Of a stretch of 64,000 nucleotides of DNA, positions 8,529-17,518 are shown piece by piece. The stretch is from Anaerolineae bacterium (GTDB lineage: Bacteria; Chloroflexota; Anaerolineae; Aggregatilineales; J027). A program made the position numbers and the translations under genes. Numbering within the stretch: the stretch's first letter is position 1; every line of letters starts with the position of its first letter. The DNA is taken from the NCBI GenBank assembly GCA_021463865.1, contig JAJTXY010000013.1, positions 1-64,000 of the forward strand, written 5' to 3'. The notes beneath the pieces were generated by a model. The model searched no databases. It saw nothing but the letters and a program-made list of their open reading frames with translations, and had not been told where the DNA came from.

Positions 8529-9515
8529 ATGCGCCTTAACCTTCGCTACGATCCCCAACATGATTTTTATCAGCTTATCGGTGTTGAAATGAGTGCCGAT
8601 ACTGAAACCATTCAGCGTGCCTATCGCCAAAAAGCCAAAGAAATCCATCCTGACCGCAATCCGGATCGTATGGAATGGGCCACCGAACAATTCCAGCGAC
8701 TGACCGAAGCCTACTCCATTTTGAGCGACACCGAGCTACGCAGCCAATATAATGACTTACGTTGGGCCTATTACAGCCGTACCGGACTTAGCAAGCCGCT
8801 CTCATCGGCTGGTGTTCGCCCCCGCTCAACTTACACCCCACCGCGACATTACACCACCCGTCCCGGTTACAAACCTATCAAAAGGCGCGGGGTATGGTTA
8901 GAAGAAAGGGGCATGGGTTGGCTGCGGCCCTTTTATGTCGCCGCGTTGGAATTGATGACCGGCCCCTATCGCTACGTCATGCCGATAGTGGGCCTGATCC
9001 TGCTTTGTAATGGAGCGCTCATTTTTGGCGGTTTTCTCTCGCCCTCCTCAGAATCACCACTCGACGAAAAGCTGGCTACCGAAAACGGCCCAACTTCAAC
9101 ACTCATGGCGGGCTTGGGGGGTTTTATCTCCACACCCACCCCTGCCCCCAGCGTCACCCCCATTGTGATGCCGGGGAATTGTACGCAATATGCCCTAATC
9201 GAGTTCCCATCCGATGGCGCAAAACTGACCGCTGATACGATGCAACTCATCGGTACGGTTGACCATCCCGACCTCTATACCTACCGGGTCGAAGTTGAGC
9301 TTTTGGGTGATAATCCGCTCAACGAGGCCAAACTCATTATTTCCATGAACCGCCAGCCACAAATCTTGCCCGAAAGCCCCATCTATCACAACCAACTCGC
9401 TTCCCTCTCGCCCTTGCTCCGTTATCCAGCGGGTTACTATCGCATTATTCTGACGATTGACCATCAAAATGGCAGTCCTCTTGCAGCCTGTGCTGTCACG
9501 CTTTATAAAGAATGA
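8529..9515 (+). CDS. J-domain (DnaJ-like) membrane protein
   Basis: 328 aa. A J-domain occupies residues about 12-78, with the essential HPD at 40-42 and the helix pattern of DnaJ proteins. A Pro/Arg-rich linker is followed by one membrane helix (about 148-172), a Ser/Thr/Pro-rich spacer and a C-terminal extracytoplasmic domain of ~115 residues beginning with CTQYALIEFPSDG. With the J-domain inside the cell, it may recruit DnaK to the membrane. The outer domain resembles a beta-sandwich but is not recognised. It ends in an ATGA overlap with the phosphoesterase gene. Confidence 0.82.
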   Translation: MRLNLRYDPQHDFYQLIGVEMSADTETIQRAYRQKAKEIHPDRNPDRMEWATEQFQRLTEAYSILSDTELRSQYNDLRWAYYSRTGLSKPLSSAGVRPRSTYTPPRHYTTRPGYKPIKRRGVWLEERGMGWLRPFYVAALELMTGPYRYVMPIVGLILLCNGALIFGGFLSPSSESPLDEKLATENGPTSTLMAGLGGFISTPTPAPSVTPIVMPGNCTQYALIEFPSDGAKLTADTMQLIGTVDHPDLYTYRVEVELLGDNPLNEAKLIISMNRQPQILPESPIYHNQLASLSPLLRYPAGYYRIILTIDHQNGSPLAACAVTLYKE

Positions 9516-10135
9516 AAATCGGCCTCCTATCCGACATCCACTCTGAATTAAATGGCCTTGAATTAGCACTGGCCCAGTTGCAGCTTCAGAATGTTGATCA
9601 AATCATTTGCATAGGCGATGTCGTTGAAATAGGGCGCGGGCGGGGTGATGAAGTGGTCGCCCGTCTAAAAGAGTTAGCCATTCCCGGTGTCATGGGCAAT
9701 CACGACCAATATTCTGTCGGGCATCATTTATGGCTACTAAAAAATGGCGATTCGGCAGACCCCACCTTACCAAGCCGTCTCTTAAAACCAAACACCTTTA
9801 CCTACCTTCAACACCTGCCTGAAATCCTTCGTTATGAATGGGCAGGTCAGCGCGTTGTTATATCACATGGCACGCTCTGGACACTTCACCCCCAGACCCG
9901 GCCCTATATTTTTAAGCGCATTGTCGAGCTTGCCGACGCCGACATTTTGATATTAGGCCATACCCACATCCCCATGCGTGCCCATATCGAAGGACGTTGG
10001 GTCTTGAATCCCGGCTCTGTTTCCGAACGTGGTAGCCGTACTTGTGCCATCCTCACCCTGCCAGAACTGTGCTTTTCCGTCTACGACATCGTAACCAGCG
10101 AGCCTATTCAAGAAGCCTTTATTGACTATCCCTAG
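9512..10135 (+). CDS. Calcineurin-like metallophosphoesterase (YfcE/MJ0936-type)
   Basis: 207 aa. The metal-binding motifs are in order: SDIHSELNG (7-15), GDVVEIG (36-42), GNHDQ (62-66), then ISHGT and GHTHIP with a final NPGSVS, which is the signature of the small YfcE-like single-domain phosphodiesterases. The start overlaps the previous stop (ATGA), so it is translated with the J-domain gene. It is a cytosolic phosphodiesterase or phosphatase of unknown substrate. Confidence 0.85.
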   Translation: MKIGLLSDIHSELNGLELALAQLQLQNVDQIICIGDVVEIGRGRGDEVVARLKELAIPGVMGNHDQYSVGHHLWLLKNGDSADPTLPSRLLKPNTFTYLQHLPEILRYEWAGQRVVISHGTLWTLHPQTRPYIFKRIVELADADILILGHTHIPMRAHIEGRWVLNPGSVSERGSRTCAILTLPELCFSVYDIVTSEPIQEAFIDYP

Positions 10136-10168
10136 AAATAAAAATGCCCCTTTGATTATGGGGCATTT
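10136..10168 (-). terminator. Rho-independent terminator of gyrB
   Basis: AAATGCCCC (10142-10150) and GGGGCATTT (10160-10168) form a perfect 9-bp stem. On the minus strand it is followed by TTTTATTTC, so it terminates gyrB (stop at 10219). It may also stop the convergent plus-strand operon. Confidence 0.8.
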
Positions 10169-10172
10169 GAAG

Positions 10173-10213
10173 TCCCTCTCCATGCAATGGAGGCGTGGGT
10201 TTAGGGTGGGGAT
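10173..10213. repeat. Dispersed palindromic intergenic repeat, copy 2
   Basis: TCCCTCTCCATGCAATGGAGG is followed by the tail GTGGGTTTAGGGTGGGGA. Core and tail match the copies at 19522 and 20438. It separates the gyrB stop from its terminator. Confidence 0.6.
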
Positions 10214-10218
10214 GATCT

Positions 10219-12207
10219 TTAAATATCCAAATTCCGCACGTTCTTGGCATGGGTCTGGATAAAACGTTTGCGCGGTGGCACACTGCTGCCCATCAACATA
10301 TCAAACGTTTGGTCGGCTATAGCAAGGTCATCAATATGCACCTGAAGCAGCGTGCGATTTTCAGGGTTCATGGTGGTGTCCCACAACTGGTCAGGATTCA
10401 TTTCACCCAACCCCTTAAACCGCTGAAGGGTCGCTTTTTCGGTGTTCAACTCCGCCAAAATCCGATCACGGTCATCTTCCCCATAGGCATATTGCACCTT
10501 GTTCTTAACTGCGATGCGATAGAGCGGCGGCTGCGCGATATACAAATGCCCATCTTGAATCAATGGGGTCATATAGCGGAAGAACAGCGTCAGCAGCAGC
10601 GTGGTAATGTGCGACCCGTCTTGGTCGGCATCGGTCATAATGATAATGCGGTGATAGCGCAGTTTCGAGAGGTCAAAGTCATCCCCGACCCCCACGCCAA
10701 GCGCCGAAATCAACGCTCGCACTTCATTGTTATCCAAAATCTTATCCAGCCGGGCGCGTTCGGTGTTGAGAATCTTCCCACGTAGCGGCAAAATCGCTTG
10801 GAAATGACGATCACGACCTTGTTTCGCCGAACCACCTGCCGAGTCCCCTTCGACGATAAATAATTCCGTCTCAGCGGGGTTGCTATTGGAGCAGTCAGCT
10901 AATTTACCGGGCAGGGTCGTGTTTTCCAGCAAATTGCCTCGGCTGTTGCGTACCAAATCACGCGCTTTGGCTGCCGCATCGCGTGCCCGCTTCGACAACA
11001 TACATTTTTCAATGACGCGCCGCGCTTCCCGTGAATTGGTCTCCAAAAATTCGCCAAATACATCCCCCAGCACCGACGACACTGCCCCCTGTACTTCGGG
11101 ATTCATCAATTTGACTTTGGTCTGGCTTTCAAATTGAGGATCAGGGTGTTTGACACTGACAATTGCGGTCAACCCTTCCAGCGTATCATTACTAGAGAAA
11201 TTGGCTTCTTTATCTTTGAGGAAACCCGCCTTACGCGCATAGTTATTGACCGTGCGGGTGATGGCCGAACGCAAGCCCGTCAGGTGACTGCCACCATCTG
11301 GGGTATTGATGGTATTGGCAAAAGCCAATTCCGTTGTCGTCGAACCATCCGTATATTGAATCGCCACTTCAATACCCACGCGATAGGCTTTCTCTGGGTC
11401 GTCTTCATTGAACCAGACTTCCCGTTCGGCATAAACAACTGGATGGAGCGCTTGACGGTTGCGATTGAGATATTGGGCAAACGAACGTAGCCCACCTTCA
11501 AAATAGAACATCATCTCATGCGAAAATGGCTTAACACGCTCATCCCGCACCGCAATGGTAAGGCCGCTGACCAAAAATGAGATTTCGCGGAAGCGATTAA
11601 CAAGCGTCTCATAACTAAAGGTGCGTTCGGGGAAAATTTCCTCGTCAGGCATGAAATGAATCGTTGTCCCTGTAATTTCGCCTTCTTTCATCTTGCGTAC
11701 AGATTTTACGTCCGTCACAGGATGACCACGTTCAAAGTCTTGCACCCAAACTTTACCTTCGCGTTTGACCTCGGCACGTAAATGGCTTGAAAGCGCATTG
11801 ACTGCCGACACACCCACACCGTGCAGACCGCCAGAAACAGCATAGGCTTTGTTATCAAACTTACCGCCTGCCCCCAAGCGTGTCAGCACCAATTCCAATG
11901 TCGAAATACCCGCTTTAGGGTGAATTCCAACCGGAATCCCAGCCCCATCATCAATAACACTGACCGAGCCATCATCATGCAGTGTGATTTCGACATAACT
12001 GGCACGCCCCGCAAGTGCCTCGTCCACCGAATTATCAACTACCTCATAGACTAGATGATGTAATGCACGAATGTCCGTCCCACCGACATACATACCGGGG
12101 CGTTTACGCACATGCTCAACACCTTCGAGGTGCTGAATGCTAGAGGCATCATAATTCGCGCCATTTTCAACTTTATGCTGGGGAGTCGTTCTGTCTATTC
12201 CGGCCAC
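10219..12207 (-). CDS. gyrB: DNA gyrase subunit B
   Basis: 662 aa, normal length for GyrB without an inserted domain. The GHKL ATPase motifs are EVVDNSVDEA, DDGAGIPVGIHPKAG and GGLHGVGVSAVNALS. The TOPRIM domain has FIVEGDSAGGSAKQGRDR, then PLRGKILN and MTDADQDGSHI, where acidic residues bind Mg. The C-terminus ends with the conserved KGLGEMNPDQLW. It supplies the ATPase and TOPRIM half of the gyrase heterotetramer that introduces negative supercoils; gyrA is not in the window. It ends the minus-strand rpmH-to-gyrB block but has its own promoter. Confidence 0.97.
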   Translation of the reverse strand: MAGIDRTTPQHKVENGANYDASSIQHLEGVEHVRKRPGMYVGGTDIRALHHLVYEVVDNSVDEALAGRASYVEITLHDDGSVSVIDDGAGIPVGIHPKAGISTLELVLTRLGAGGKFDNKAYAVSGGLHGVGVSAVNALSSHLRAEVKREGKVWVQDFERGHPVTDVKSVRKMKEGEITGTTIHFMPDEEIFPERTFSYETLVNRFREISFLVSGLTIAVRDERVKPFSHEMMFYFEGGLRSFAQYLNRNRQALHPVVYAEREVWFNEDDPEKAYRVGIEVAIQYTDGSTTTELAFANTINTPDGGSHLTGLRSAITRTVNNYARKAGFLKDKEANFSSNDTLEGLTAIVSVKHPDPQFESQTKVKLMNPEVQGAVSSVLGDVFGEFLETNSREARRVIEKCMLSKRARDAAAKARDLVRNSRGNLLENTTLPGKLADCSNSNPAETELFIVEGDSAGGSAKQGRDRHFQAILPLRGKILNTERARLDKILDNNEVRALISALGVGVGDDFDLSKLRYHRIIIMTDADQDGSHITTLLLTLFFRYMTPLIQDGHLYIAQPPLYRIAVKNKVQYAYGEDDRDRILAELNTEKATLQRFKGLGEMNPDQLWDTTMNPENRTLLQVHIDDLAIADQTFDMLMGSSVPPRKRFIQTHAKNVRNLDI

Positions 12208-12373
12208 ACGGCCCTCCTATCACTTCGATCCGAGTCTGCAATCCACAACCTGCCACAAACCATCCTGATTTTTGACTGGGGCAGATGGGAAAACAAAAGA
12301 TCTGGGTACTGAAATTTAACGATGAATGTGGACAAACCTATTGGGTGGTTTAATTGCTTTAACAGATGTTCTA

Positions 12374-12402
12374 ATTATAGCACAAAACGCGCCCCAAATC
12401 AA
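12374..12402 (-). promoter_or_regulatory. Promoter of gyrB
   Basis: On the minus strand the -35 TTGATT (12402-12397) and -10 TATAAT (12379-12374) are 17 bases apart, about 165 bases upstream of the gyrB ATG. The -35 lies in the loop of the jag terminator hairpin, so the two signals overlap. The leader in between contains no gene. Confidence 0.7.
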
Positions 12403-12413
12403 TGGAGGCGCGT
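12387..12413 (-). terminator. Terminator hairpin after jag
   Basis: ACGCGCC (12387-12393) pairs with GGCGCGT (12407-12413). On the minus strand it is followed by TTTTGTG, and on the plus strand by CTTTTAA. It ends the rpmH-jag operon 40 bases beyond the jag stop. Confidence 0.65.
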
Positions 12414-12454
12414 CTTTTAATAGGGCGAGTTTCCAGCTTGAATAAGCCAGTTTA

Positions 12455-13324
12455 TCACTTGGGTACAATCGTCACTTTGCGACGGTTGCCTTCGCCTACA
12501 CTTTCGGTATAAACATCGTCTCGATCTTTCAGGGCAAGGTGGATAATCCGGCGCTCGTGGGGCGGCATGGGTTCAAGCTCAACCATGCGGCGGCGGCGCA
12601 CCGCATCCTTTGCCATCCGATGGGCCAATTTCCGCAGCAGCATTTCACGGCGGCCCTTATAATTTTCGACATCAATAATAAAATCGGCTCGCTGCTGCAA
12701 ATCCCGACTGGCGATCAAGCGGCTAAGATATTGCAATGATGAGAGTGTTTCGCCGCGATGCCCGATCAACAACCCGAGGTCTTCGCCGTGAACATGCAAA
12801 ATCCAAGGGGCGGTCTCGGCTTCGGCGTCGGTTTCTTCCAATGACCGTTCCACCGTCACACTGGCATCAATGTGCATATGCCCCAAGATTTCGCGCAGCG
12901 TCGCAAGGCCCATCCGAACATCTTCGGGTAGTTCACTTTCGTCCTCAATCAGTTGCGTTACACGCTGATACGAATCATCCTGATCCGAACGTTCACGGCG
13001 TACTGGTTGCGGGGCTGAGGTACGCGGTGCAGAATAAGTGGGTCGTTCTGTTCTTTCAGGACGTGGCTCACTTCTAGGCGGTGGTGGAGGAGCAGCAGGA
13101 CGTGGCGCAGGCGGAGCATAAGTTGGTTGGGCGCTACGGGGAGCAACGGCGGTCGTTAATCTGACCCGTGCCTGCTTCGCACCGATCCCCAACAATCCCC
13201 GGCTCGGTTCCTCTAGCACTTCCACAATCACACTCTCACGCGAGACATCGAGTTGAACAAGGCCTGCTTCAATAGCCTGTTCAATGTCTGCCCCGGTTGC
13301 TTCAACCGTCCGTGTCTCACTCAT
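12455..13324 (-). CDS. jag: Jag / SpoIIIJ-associated RNA-binding protein (KhpB)
   Basis: 289 aa from the ATG at 13324, which has GGAG ten bases upstream; an in-frame ATG at 13348 would add eight residues. The Jag_N domain (about 1-55) includes EVLEEPSRGLLGIGAKQARV. A Pro/Arg-rich linker of ~70 residues follows, then a KH domain with GLLIGHRGETLSSLQYL and an R3H domain ending RRIIHLALKDR...TESVGEGNRRKV. KhpB-type proteins bind RNA and affect cell division and envelope synthesis. Its position after yidC is the standard one. Confidence 0.95.
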   Translation of the reverse strand: MSETRTVEATGADIEQAIEAGLVQLDVSRESVIVEVLEEPSRGLLGIGAKQARVRLTTAVAPRSAQPTYAPPAPRPAAPPPPPRSEPRPERTERPTYSAPRTSAPQPVRRERSDQDDSYQRVTQLIEDESELPEDVRMGLATLREILGHMHIDASVTVERSLEETDAEAETAPWILHVHGEDLGLLIGHRGETLSSLQYLSRLIASRDLQQRADFIIDVENYKGRREMLLRKLAHRMAKDAVRRRRMVELEPMPPHERRIIHLALKDRDDVYTESVGEGNRRKVTIVPK

Positions 13325-13391
13325 AATTTGCTTACTCCGGTGTATCAAAAAAACTTCTGATAAAAAAGGGCGACTTTTTCAGCCGCACACT

Positions 13392-14432
13392 TTATTTTTT
13401 AGGTCGGTTACGACTGGGTGGTGTCTTACTCGTTTTACCCGCGCTCTTAGTCGTAGTTCCCGATGATGCGGCTGCACTGCTGCCACTGAGTTTGCGTTCT
13501 GTAATCCCCGGTTTCAATTGGCGTCCTGTCGCGCTTACCACGCTGCCAGCCTCAACCGGTACTTTTTCCACACGCGACTGTCGAACGGGTGTAGCAGGTT
13601 TAGCAGGTTTTGGAGTAGGCGCTTCAATGACATCCCCCGCCTCAACTTCACCTGTCACTATCTCGCTGACGGCCTTTTCTTCTTTCTTAGGAGCTTCCCT
13701 GCCAATCAACCGACGGAAATCTGCCTTACCCATCATGGCATATTGGATAATACCCACAATGTTGGACGTAATAAAGTAGATGGACAAACCTGACGAATAG
13801 GTCAGTGCAAAAAAGCCAAATAGTAATGGCATAAACGTTGTCATCTGACGGCTCATGCGGGCAGCTTGGTCGGCGGCATCATTTCCACTGCTGCTGGTCG
13901 AAGGTGTAACAGGCATAATCAGTTTTTGTTGCAGATAGGTGGTAATGACTACCAAAATCGGCAGGACATAAAACTGATCGGGCAGTGCCAAATTCATCCA
14001 CAAGAACGTGTTTTTCAGCGGCACCAAATGATCTAGGCCGCCAATGAGAATACGGTCTTGCAGTTCCAAAAGTTGGTCAGGGGTCGAGGCCAATGTCGCC
14101 AGAATTGCCCGCCACAAGCTCAGAAAAATTGGTAATTGGATGAGTAGGGGCAAACATCCCGCGAATGGGTTAACGCCGTGTTCCCGATACAGCGCCATTT
14201 GTTCCTGTGTCAGGCGTTCACGGTCATTTTTATACTTCTCTTGCAACATGCGTTGCTTGGGCTGAAGTTCTTGCATCCGCTTGAATGATCGCTGCTGTTT
14301 GATGGTCAGTGGCAGCAACGCGAACCTAACGATAATGGTAAAGCCCACAATCGCCAAGAAAACATTCCGACCTAGCAGACCATACAATACCAGCAACAAG
14401 GTAATGAATGGGTTGATGATTATATCGAGCAT
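13392..14432 (-). CDS. yidC: YidC/Oxa1 membrane protein insertase
   Basis: 346 aa of the short Gram-positive-like form without a large periplasmic domain. It has five probable membrane segments, the cytosolic coiled loop MQELQPKQRMLQEKYKNDR, and NPFAGCLPLLIQLPIF, a hallmark of the family. The last ~95 residues are Pro/Lys/Thr-rich and basic, suited to ribosome contact. It inserts membrane proteins with or without SecYEG. Upstream is the PQQ-repeat lipoprotein and downstream jag, all in one minus-strand operon. Confidence 0.95.
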   Translation of the reverse strand: MLDIIINPFITLLLVLYGLLGRNVFLAIVGFTIIVRFALLPLTIKQQRSFKRMQELQPKQRMLQEKYKNDRERLTQEQMALYREHGVNPFAGCLPLLIQLPIFLSLWRAILATLASTPDQLLELQDRILIGGLDHLVPLKNTFLWMNLALPDQFYVLPILVVITTYLQQKLIMPVTPSTSSSGNDAADQAARMSRQMTTFMPLLFGFFALTYSSGLSIYFITSNIVGIIQYAMMGKADFRRLIGREAPKKEEKAVSEIVTGEVEAGDVIEAPTPKPAKPATPVRQSRVEKVPVEAGSVVSATGRQLKPGITERKLSGSSAAASSGTTTKSAGKTSKTPPSRNRPKK

Positions 14433-14477
14433 GAATTTCCCTTATCTACCTCTATCACTATGCTGCCTGCCTCGGCC

Positions 14478-15638
14478 TTAATCTTCATACTTCTTGCCCC
14501 ATTCCTTTTCGCCATTATCAAGGCGCAAGGTCACCAGCAAGTTCTCTTTATCTTTGGTGCCGACAACCAACAGCGGCCCGTCTTCACCTTCCAATACAAA
14601 TAAGCCCGCCACAGCAGGTGCCCCAATGCCTTTTTCCCATTTGCGTGACTTGTCATCAAGGTTAATGGCATAGACCTTTTCATCTTGGGAAGCGACCACA
14701 AGCACCCCATCTACCAAAACAGGGGCAGCACGTAATGCCGCATCTGACAGCTTGGTTTTCCAAACCTCGCCAAAGCCATCCGACGTAATCGGTAGAGCAT
14801 ACAGCCAACCGGAAAGATCACCAAAATAGAGGGTTTGATCTTCAAACAGGGGTGCGTCCCAAATCCAGCCTTCGGTCTTAAACTCTGCAACCTTAGCGCC
14901 GTCATTAAAATCAAACGCATATAGCTTGTAATTCAAAGTTCCGATATACAGCCGACCATTGACCGTATCCAACACCGGATGGCTGACGGCTGCCCCTTCC
15001 AAATCCACCGACCAGCGTTCTTCCCCATTTTCAGGGTTCAACGCATACAGGTGCTGGTCAAGCGCCGCCACAAAAAGGGTTGGTTCGCCCAGTTCGGGGT
15101 CATTGACATACAGCGGTTGTGCCCAGATGCTGTGTTCGGTTTCAAATTTCCATACTTCACGCGGTTGCTCACCTGAGATATCCAGTTTCACGACCCCATG
15201 CTCATTGCCAAAAAATAGGCTGTCGCCGCTTTGAGCAACTGGCCCGAGGATACGGTCATTCGCACCGAGGCTGAAACCGAGCACCTTCGAGACTTTTGGT
15301 TCGTAAATCCAGATGCGTTTGCCATCAGCACGGTTAATGGCATGGACACGGCCCGAATAATCCCCTACATAAACGCGATCAGCGGTAATCAGGGACGGTG
15401 CATAAAATTTGGCGTCACTATCGTCATCTCGATACGTCCAATTGCGCGAGCCATCCGCGCTGTAACTGACGACTTGTTTTTCAAATGAAACGACAACCGT
15501 TTCGCCGTTTGTGTCCGTACTGATCCCGGCCCAACTCTCATTACCGCCCTCACAGGCTGTAAGCAGTACCGCACCCAAGATTAGAATCGTCAACACCCAA
15601 AAGCGTGGTGTCAAACGTGATGTACGACTGGTATTCAA
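14478..15638 (-). CDS. PQQ-repeat beta-propeller lipoprotein (BamB-like)
   Basis: 386 aa. A signal peptide with hydrophobic core [12 protein letters not shown] ends in the lipobox LTAC (Cys at about 29). The rest carries repeats of the PQQ/YVTN propeller type, e.g. [51 protein letters not shown] and [14 protein letters not shown], at least six blades. It should sit on the outer face of the cytoplasmic membrane. It overlaps yidD by 4 bases and precedes yidC, so it is made together with the insertion machinery. BamB is a similar propeller in Gram-negatives, but no Bam system is expected here; a scaffold or chaperone role is an inference. Confidence 0.85.
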   Translation of the reverse strand: MNTSRTSRLTPRFWVLTILILGAVLLTACEGGNESWAGISTDTNGETVVVSFEKQVVSYSADGSRNWTYRDDDSDAKFYAPSLITADRVYVGDYSGRVHAINRADGKRIWIYEPKVSKVLGFSLGANDRILGPVAQSGDSLFFGNEHGVVKLDISGEQPREVWKFETEHSIWAQPLYVNDPELGEPTLFVAALDQHLYALNPENGEERWSVDLEGAAVSHPVLDTVNGRLYIGTLNYKLYAFDFNDGAKVAEFKTEGWIWDAPLFEDQTLYFGDLSGWLYALPITSDGFGEVWKTKLSDAALRAAPVLVDGVLVVASQDEKVYAINLDDKSRKWEKGIGAPAVAGLFVLEGEDGPLLVVGTKDKENLLVTLRLDNGEKEWGKKYED

Positions 15639-15904
15639 TGCTGTTCCTCTTGCATTTTCTTTGGATGTTGTGGATGTTGATGTGGCCGTTTCTTTTCTGG
15701 CACGGGGTCATAGCCTCCCGGGCTTAACCCATGACAACGGGCAATCCGCTGAAGGCCCATCCAGCCGCCCCGAATTAACCCAAAACGTTCAATCGCTTGA
15801 TAGGTATAGTGTGAACAGGTGGGGTCATACCGACAACCCGAGGGCAAGCCCACAGAAATGTATTTCTGATAGAAGCGGATGAGCAGTAGGATAGGATATT
15901 TCAT
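15635..15904 (-). CDS. yidD: Membrane protein insertion efficiency factor YidD
   Basis: 89 aa with the family signature: an N-terminal amphipathic/hydrophobic helix ([13 protein letters not shown]) followed by [20 protein letters not shown] and the later [14 protein letters not shown]. It associates with the inner face of the membrane and aids YidC-dependent insertion. The His/Lys-rich tail is short. Its stop overlaps the start of the lipoprotein gene by 4 bases, and rnpA lies 38 bases upstream. Confidence 0.95.
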   Translation of the reverse strand: MKYPILLLIRFYQKYISVGLPSGCRYDPTCSHYTYQAIERFGLIRGGWMGLQRIARCHGLSPGGYDPVPEKKRPHQHPQHPKKMQEEQH

Positions 15905-15942
15905 AAGCCTCTTTTTGGCATTGTTGCAGTCACTAGCTGCGA

Positions 15943-16317
15943 CTACAACAACAAACGGGCACGTCGCAATAGATCACCGACGGCCTCATCTATCTCTTGA
16001 TAACTGGCATCCACAATCGGGGTACGCGCAATAATCACAATATCACACCCTTTATTACCGGATTGATCCGACGTTTGTTTGGGGTAAGCGATAGATGGAT
16101 CGCGGTGTTGCAAGATTTCGCGCAGTCTTCGCCGGATCAGGTTACGGGCAACAGCTTTACCAATGCGCCGACTCACTACCAATCCATAGCGATTATGCCC
16201 CTGCTCGTTGGGCAAGTAACTGAGCATCAGCAAGCGGTGTTGGAGCGTATGACCCTCTGCACGTAATCGCGCAAAATCGGCCCGACCTCGCAGCCGCAAC
16301 CGCTTTTCCAATGCCAA
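15943..16317 (-). CDS. rnpA: Ribonuclease P protein component
   Basis: 124 aa, normal size. The conserved RNR region is present: [23 protein letters not shown], with the RNxxRR core that binds RNase P RNA. The N-terminal [18 protein letters not shown] is also typical. It is the protein subunit that helps RNase P RNA cut tRNA 5' leaders. It sits ten bases after rpmH, the near-universal arrangement. Confidence 0.95.
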   Translation of the reverse strand: MALEKRLRLRGRADFARLRAEGHTLQHRLLMLSYLPNEQGHNRYGLVVSRRIGKAVARNLIRRRLREILQHRDPSIAYPKQTSDQSGNKGCDIVIIARTPIVDASYQEIDEAVGDLLRRARLLL

Positions 16318-16326
16318 CCTTTCGTG

Positions 16327-16530
16327 TTACCGGGTCGCTTCTTTACCAGAACCCTTAGCGCCGTTCCAATTCACTTTCTTCACATGATTACCCTTCACCG
16401 CCAGTTGGTGACGGCCATGTGCCCGACGAGCCTTCAAGACTCTCCGCCCGTTTTTAGTCGCCATGCGCTGACGAAAGCCATGCACGCGGGCGCGGCGACG
16501 AATTTTCGGTTGCCAAGTACGTTTCGGCAT
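16327..16530 (-). CDS. rpmH: Ribosomal protein bL34
   Basis: 67 aa. The first 45 residues are classic bL34 ([19 protein letters not shown] and a basic body with [19 protein letters not shown]). A C-terminal extension of about 20 residues, Lys/Gly-rich, makes it longer than the usual 44-47. It is part of the large ribosomal subunit. It is the first gene of the minus-strand operon, with a strong promoter at 16639-16611. Confidence 0.95.
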   Translation of the reverse strand: MPKRTWQPKIRRRARVHGFRQRMATKNGRRVLKARRAHGRHQLAVKGNHVKKVNWNGAKGSGKEATR

Positions 16531-16610
16531 GAGATTTCTCGTTCCTCAGATTTTAAGACGTTAAGAATCGTTTGATTTACGCCATTTTCAAGTGTTTCAA
16601 CGAAACGGGA

Positions 16611-16639
16611 AGTATAGCTTACTGAGAGGGCAGGGTCAA
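16611..16639 (-). promoter_or_regulatory. Promoter of the rpmH operon
   Basis: On the minus strand the -35 TTGACC (16639-16634) and -10 TATACT (16616-16611) are separated by exactly 17 bases, 80 bases upstream of the rpmH ATG. This is the best promoter in this interval. Confidence 0.8.
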
Positions 16640-16668
16640 GCGTTTTTCGTACACCACCCCCCTAGTGT

Positions 16669-16674
16669 TATAAT
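16669..16674 (+). promoter_or_regulatory. -10 element for the parA-like gene
   Basis: TATAAT lies 80 bases upstream of the ATG at 16754. The -35 is weak (TTCGTA at 18 bases). It is divergent from the rpmH promoter. No DnaA-box cluster is seen in this interval. Confidence 0.5.
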
Positions 16675-16753
16675 CCCCAATAGGTATTGAACAGTGTTGA
16701 GCAGTATCGAATTGGGTAGTGTCGGGTGGCTGAAAAAAGGGTTACTCAAACTT

Positions 16754-17518
16754 ATGACGCGCACGCTGGTGATCGCAAATCAAAAAGGCGGCATTGGTAA
16801 ATCTACAACCGCCGCGAATATTGGACGTGCCCTGACCGAACAAGGCTATCAAGTCCTGCTGATTGACCTCGATCCTCAAGGGGGCCTCAGCGCGGCATTG
16901 GGGGTAGATTCGTATGATGTGCAATTGGGCAGCCATATTTTTCTGCTGCACGATTCCGCGCCCATTTACCGTGTTAGCCAGCGCATCGGCGACAATCTTT
17001 TTTTGATGCCTGCCAGTCTACACTTGACAGTAGCCGAAATCCAGTTGGCCCGTCGCACCGATGCCGTTATCCGTCTGCGTGATGCCCTAGAACGTCAGCC
17101 ACCACCCGTAGATTTTATTATTATGGATACCCCACCAACGCTCGGAATCCTTACTGCCAATGGCTTGGTCGCTGCCGACGAATTGATAATCCCTGTCCAA
17201 TGTCAGTATCTTGCTATGCGCGGCGTCCGCACCATGATACAGGCCATGCAGCGCCTTCAAAAAAATGTCAACCCGTCCCTGCAATTATTGGGTGTATTGG
17301 CGACCCTCTACCAAGCTGAATCACTGCATTCCCAAGAGGCATTGGGTGAAATGCGAAGCGTGTTTAAACAGAGAATGTTTGAGACCGTCCTTGCCTATGA
17401 TGACATCATGGCAGAAGCCCCCGTCGCGGGTAAATCCATCATTGACTATGCCCCGACCCATCCTGCCGCCCACGCCTATCGCGCTCTAGCAACCGAAATT
17501 ATCAATCGAGGAAACTAA
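16754..17518 (+). CDS. ParA/Soj-family ATPase
   Basis: 254 aa from the ATG at 16754; an in-frame ATG at 16694 would add 20 residues before the conserved start MTRTLVIANQKGG. The deviant Walker A KGGIGKST is at 11-18, the switch region LIDLDPQGGLSAALG near 40, and IIMDTPPTLGILTANGL (Walker B-like) near 115. This is a complete ParA/Soj ATPase that should dimerise on DNA with ATP. No parB or parS follows. The stop overlaps the next start (TAATG), so the partner is probably the tail-anchored protein downstream. Confidence 0.88.
   Translation: MTRTLVIANQKGGIGKSTTAANIGRALTEQGYQVLLIDLDPQGGLSAALGVDSYDVQLGSHIFLLHDSAPIYRVSQRIGDNLFLMPASLHLTVAEIQLARRTDAVIRLRDALERQPPPVDFIIMDTPPTLGILTANGLVAADELIIPVQCQYLAMRGVRTMIQAMQRLQKNVNPSLQLLGVLATLYQAESLHSQEALGEMRSVFKQRMFETVLAYDDIMAEAPVAGKSIIDYAPTHPAAHAYRALATEIINRGN

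Noticed and set aside
16531-16753. Possible replication origin next to rpmH
   Set aside because: The gene block is typical of origin regions, but no TTATCCACA-like box cluster, AT-rich unwinding element, dnaA or dnaN was seen.
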